Assembly: GCA_051649365.1 (NCBI GenBank)
Contig: JBOFGY010000264.1
Span: 1-6,374 of the forward strand
DNA from: CAVTAE01 sp051649365
GTDB taxonomy: Bacteria > Deinococcota > Deinococci > Deinococcales > Trueperaceae
Length of the DNA: 6,374 bases
Direction of reading: 5' to 3'
Part shown: positions 6,070 to 6,374 of the stretch, piece after piece
How the letters are laid out: the number at the start of each line of letters is the position of its first letter
Numbering within the stretch: position 1 is the stretch's first letter
Made by a program: the position numbers and the translations under genes
The notes under the pieces: generated by a model
Told to the model about the DNA's origin: nothing
Seen by the model: the letters and a program-made list of their open reading frames with translations, nothing else
Databases searched by the model: none

Positions 6070-6374
6070 ATCACGTACCCCATTCCCCGCACCGTTTGAA
6101 TAAGACCTTCTACACCTGCACTTGCCAACTTTCGCCGCAGGCTCGAGATAAACACTTCCACCGTGTTTGACCCGGGCAAATTATCCACTTCGTAAAGGCG
6201 ATTTTCTAAATCTTCCTTGGAGTAAATACGCCCACGATTTTTGAGCAGTAGCTCCATGAGTTTGAATTCTTGCAGGGTGAGACTTAGGGTTTGTTCGGCA
6301 GCGCGACAGAGTTTGCGCTCGAGGTCAAGTTCGACTTGTTTGTACACCACCGAGGTTTCAGTTTTCTTGTGTTC
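6063..6374 (-). CDS. OmpR/PhoB-family response regulator, C-terminal DNA-binding domain (partial)
   Basis: On the minus strand the frame is open from the window edge to a TAA (complement of 6063-6065), giving 103 residues. The reading continues upstream of the internal GTG at 6350, so that codon is not the start. The visible part is a complete winged-helix effector domain: LTLQEFKLMELLLKNRGRIYSKEDLENRLY, then SNTVEVFISSLRRKL (recognition helix), then QTVRGMGYVI (wing). This arrangement resembles the PmrA/QseB subgroup. The phosphoryl-accepting receiver domain must lie beyond the edge. The protein should bind DNA as a dimer after phosphorylation by a sensor kinase, which is not in the window. 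It converges tail to tail with the uronate operon, and nothing shows that it controls it. Confidence 0.9.
   Translation of the reverse strand, partial: EHKKTETSVVYKQVELDLERKLCRAAEQTLSLTLQEFKLMELLLKNRGRIYSKEDLENRLYEVDNLPGSNTVEVFISSLRRKLASAGVEGLIQTVRGMGYVIQ

Larger units (their letters stand above)
148..6323. repeat. Highly iterated palindrome CTCGAG, 23 copies
   Basis: Copies start at 148, 271, 360, 474, 1314, 1762, 1870, 2389, 2397, 2766, 3189, 3602, 3716, 3794, 3865, 3917, 4216, 4351, 4606, 5070, 5235, 6142 and 6318. Base composition predicts about 1-2 in a window this size. One is intergenic (148) and the rest are in genes on both strands. Seventeen encode Leu-Glu, and the others fall in the other two frames (Ala-Arg, Ser-Arg, Ser-Ser). 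Flanking bases show no strong extended consensus, so the conserved unit is the 6-mer. Confidence 0.9.

Overview
The window looks like bacterial chromosome of mid GC (roughly 47% by eye, not counted). It carries a catabolic locus for uronic acids and for the unsaturated uronates that polysaccharide lyases release. All recognisable proteins are cytoplasmic enzymes of bacterial families. The OmpR/PhoB-type regulator at the right edge resembles the PmrA/QseB group, which faintly suggests a proteobacterium, but I cannot name a taxon. A strong signature is the hexamer CTCGAG, which I count 23 times where base composition predicts one or two.

Layout, left to right. 1-136: C-terminal end of an IolB-like (5-deoxy-glucuronate isomerase family) cupin. 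228-1361: GH88 unsaturated glucuronyl hydrolase. 1362-1524: intergenic stretch with a 12-bp perfect inverted repeat that has a further 7-bp outer match. 1525-5954: five genes on the + strand with no intergenic space, each junction overlapping by 1-4 nt: SDR-type fructuronate reductase (uxuB), a LarA-family nickel-pincer enzyme, a small orphan phosphoribosyltransferase, gluconokinase (gntK) and uronate isomerase (uxaC/uxuC). 5962-6069: a lipoprotein-like micro-ORF lacking a standard start codon. 6063-6374, - strand: DNA-binding domain of a response regulator, running off the window. No stretch without a gene exceeds 300 bases.

How the genes fit together. The GH88 enzyme would release unsaturated uronate from oligosaccharides, which becomes a 4-deoxy-5-keto-uronate; the IolB-like protein is placed to isomerise such a compound. 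For ordinary glucuronate, the isomerase gives D-fructuronate and the SDR gives D-mannonate. The usual next enzymes (mannonate dehydratase UxuA, then KdgK and Eda) are absent from the operon. In their place are a LarA homologue and gluconokinase. D-mannonate and D-gluconate are C2 epimers, and some LarA homologues are alpha-hydroxyacid epimerases. The simplest reading is therefore glucuronate > fructuronate > mannonate > gluconate > 6-phosphogluconate, a non-canonical route into the pentose phosphate or Entner-Doudoroff pathway. The role of the phosphoribosyltransferase is unknown. Its gene also carries an apparent in-frame insertion containing a perfect hairpin palindrome.
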